Assembly: GCA_902496345.1 (NCBI GenBank)
Contig: CABVAP010000128.1
Span: forward strand, 1-6,593
Source of the DNA: an uncultured Eubacteriales bacterium
Lineage (GTDB): Bacteria; Bacillota; Clostridia; Lachnospirales; CAG-274
DNA length: 6,593 nucleotides
Reading direction: 5' to 3'
The notes beneath the pieces were generated by a model. It worked only from the letters and a program-made list of their open reading frames with translations, ran no database searches and was not told the origin of the DNA. Shown here piece by piece: positions 5,293 through 6,593 of this stretch (the first letter of the stretch is position 1; every line of letters begins with the position of its first letter). The translations under genes and the position numbers were made by a program.

Positions 5293-6593
5293 ATTGAGGA
5301 CAAAGCAGACCTTGCTAAACATGTTAAATTAGATGGCACCATAATTAGCATGGAAATAAATGCGGTACAAGACTATGCCTTAAATGGTGCTTTATTCTAT
5401 GCACAGCATGTCATCAAAAATACTAACTACAAAAAAAGCAATCGCTTTCGGTATTTCAGGTAATGAGAAGCGTCATAAAATAAGTCCGATTTATGTTGAG
5501 GATACTGAATATTACAGAGAGTTACCGGAGGTGGAATCCTTTATCTTCTTTAACGATAAAAATATTGAAGAGTACTATACTAAAGAAGTATTGCAAGAAA
5601 AGACTGATACAGAAAAAGAAACCGCAGAAATACTAAAAGATGCTGCTACACTACACGAGGATTTACGCAACTATGGTAATCTTAAAGACATTGACAAGCC
5701 GCTTGTTGTATCTGGTATTCTCTTGGCTTTAAATGAAGCAGAACACAAAAATTTCAATATAGATAGTCTTAATGCAGACCAAACCAAAACTGATGGCCAA
5801 AAGATATACGAGGCTATTGAAGCGAATCTTAAAAGGGCGGATGTTAAACCAGAAGTAAAGAGAGATAAGATATTAAGCCAGTTTGCAATTATCAAAGATA
5901 CTACTATTTTAAATGAAGTTAATGCTACCCTTGGGAAAACACCATTAAAACATTATACTGAGTTTTTATATGAACATATCTATAGGTGTATTAAATATAC
6001 ACGTTCTGCTGAGGATTATCTTGGTAGATTCTATGGTGAGTTTATGAGCTATAGTGGTGGAGATGGACAATCACTTGGTATTGTCCTTACTCCAAAGCAT
6101 ATTACAGAGTTATTCTGTGATTTGGTAGGCTTAAAATCAGATGATACTGTATTAGACCCATGCTGTGGAACCGCAGGCTTTCTTATTGCGTCTATGCACA
6201 ATATGTTTAATCAAATCATAGAAACAAAGGGACTTATAACTAAAGATGAGATAGATTCAGACCCAGATATTAAGAACATTCGCAAGAACCAACTACATGG
6301 CTTTGAATTGCAATCATATATGTTCACCATTGCTACTACTAATATGATATTAAGACAAGATGGTAAAAGCAATTTGATAAATGCAGACTTTCTTGCACAA
6401 GCACCAGATAAATTACAGTTAAAAAGTGCTACTGTTGGAATGATGAATTCACCATATTCACAAGGCTCAAAAAAGAATCCAAATCTCTATGAAATTTGCT
6501 TTAAGAAACATCTGAAAATCAGAAGTAAAAGACCAACCTCAGATTATTATACTGATGAATTGATAGAGGCGGTAGAGGATTATGTTTCCTTTG
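5293..6593 (+). pseudogene. Decayed fused nuclease/N6-adenine DNA methyltransferase (type IIG/type I HsdM-like), truncated and frameshifted
   Basis: The first frame (to TAA at 5461-5463) reads EDKADLAKHVKLDGTIISME, then NAVQDYALNGALFYAQHVI. The second, from the A7 run at 5431-5437 to the window end, continues KKAIAFGISGNEKRHKISPI. Omitting one A rejoins them. The opening EDK resembles the E-x-K of the PD-(D/E)XK nuclease fused ahead of some methylases; upstream parts are missing. The methylase part has FYGEFMSYSGGDGQSLGIVL followed by TPKHI, motif I LDPCCGTAGFLI (~6150-6185), FELQSYMFTIATTNMILRQD, and motif IV as NSPY (~6446-6457) instead of NPPY. After FKKHL (~6510) the expected methylase continuation is absent; a different open sequence (KIRSKRPTSDYYTDELIEAV) runs off the window. 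Family members methylate, and in fused forms also cut, specific DNA. This copy has four separate defects and is probably inactive. No specificity domain is visible. Confidence 0.85.
5431..5437 (+). other. A7 homopolymer frameshift site
   Basis: Seven adenines separate two frames that are both strongly family-like. Six adenines would read N-Y-K-K-A-I-A-F-G-I-S-G without interruption. The present length instead ends the first frame at TAA 5461-5463. It could be a fixed mutation, a sequencing or assembly error, or a phase-variable tract. The gene's other defects favour decay. Confidence 0.75.

Noticed and set aside
5100..5297. Plus-strand open frame of 65 codons
   Set aside because: Antisense to the ISAs1 transposase fragment, with no ribosome site.
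5431..5463. Programmed -1 ribosomal frameshift at the A7 run
   Set aside because: A -1 shift gives the wrong frame; the family-like frame needs a +1 shift or loss of one A, so the classic slippery-site mechanism does not apply.
5671..5895. Minus-strand open frame of 74 codons
   Set aside because: Antisense to well-conserved methylase coding sequence.

Overview
The window is AT-rich and looks like accessory DNA from a low-GC Gram-positive anaerobe of the Clostridia (gut Oscillospiraceae/Lachnospiraceae type). The evidence is A-rich GGAGG-type ribosome sites, a copper-amine-oxidase-type stalk domain, a DUF6273-like secreted protein with BspA-type leucine-rich and dockerin-like ends, and the transposon families present. 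The genus is inferred, not proven.

Layout from left to right. At 1-325 (minus) lies a 5'-truncated gene for a secreted stalk-domain protein, cut off by a small palindromic repeat (329-405). A strong hairpin terminator (413-454) follows; it ends a leftward two-gene operon. That operon is a 147-residue two-helix membrane protein (2366-2809) translationally coupled, through an ATGA overlap, to a 624-residue exported protein (495-2369). Directly upstream sits a complete insertion sequence (2839-4585). It has imperfect 16-bp inverted ends, an exact 11-bp target duplication and one intact 485-residue DDE transposase. It landed 18 bp in front of the operon's start codon, leaving the ribosome site but cutting off the native upstream region.

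Beyond the IS is a 188-bp MITE-like element (4674-4861) with 20-bp inverted ends, built from several copies of the same GCTGATTAAT core seen at 329-405. It sits immediately downstream of a near-consensus leftward sigma-A promoter (4947-4975) and a very strong Shine-Dalgarno (4877-4886), which now lead into only a nine-codon reading frame. Next come the last ~96 codons of an ISAs1-family transposase (4999-5292, minus). This is joined almost base-to-base to a rightward fused nuclease/N6-adenine methyltransferase gene (5293-6593). The latter is decayed: it lacks its N-terminus, carries a frameshift in an A7 run, has NSPY where NPPY is expected, and loses family resemblance near 6505.

The overall picture is a mobile-element graveyard at a former restriction-modification locus, beside one intact secreted/membrane protein operon. 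The most informative points are the IS insertion between the operon and its probable promoter, the MITE family, and the stepwise decay of the restriction-modification gene. I see no convincing new defence system. The coupled membrane protein and DUF6273 protein pair is the least understood intact unit.
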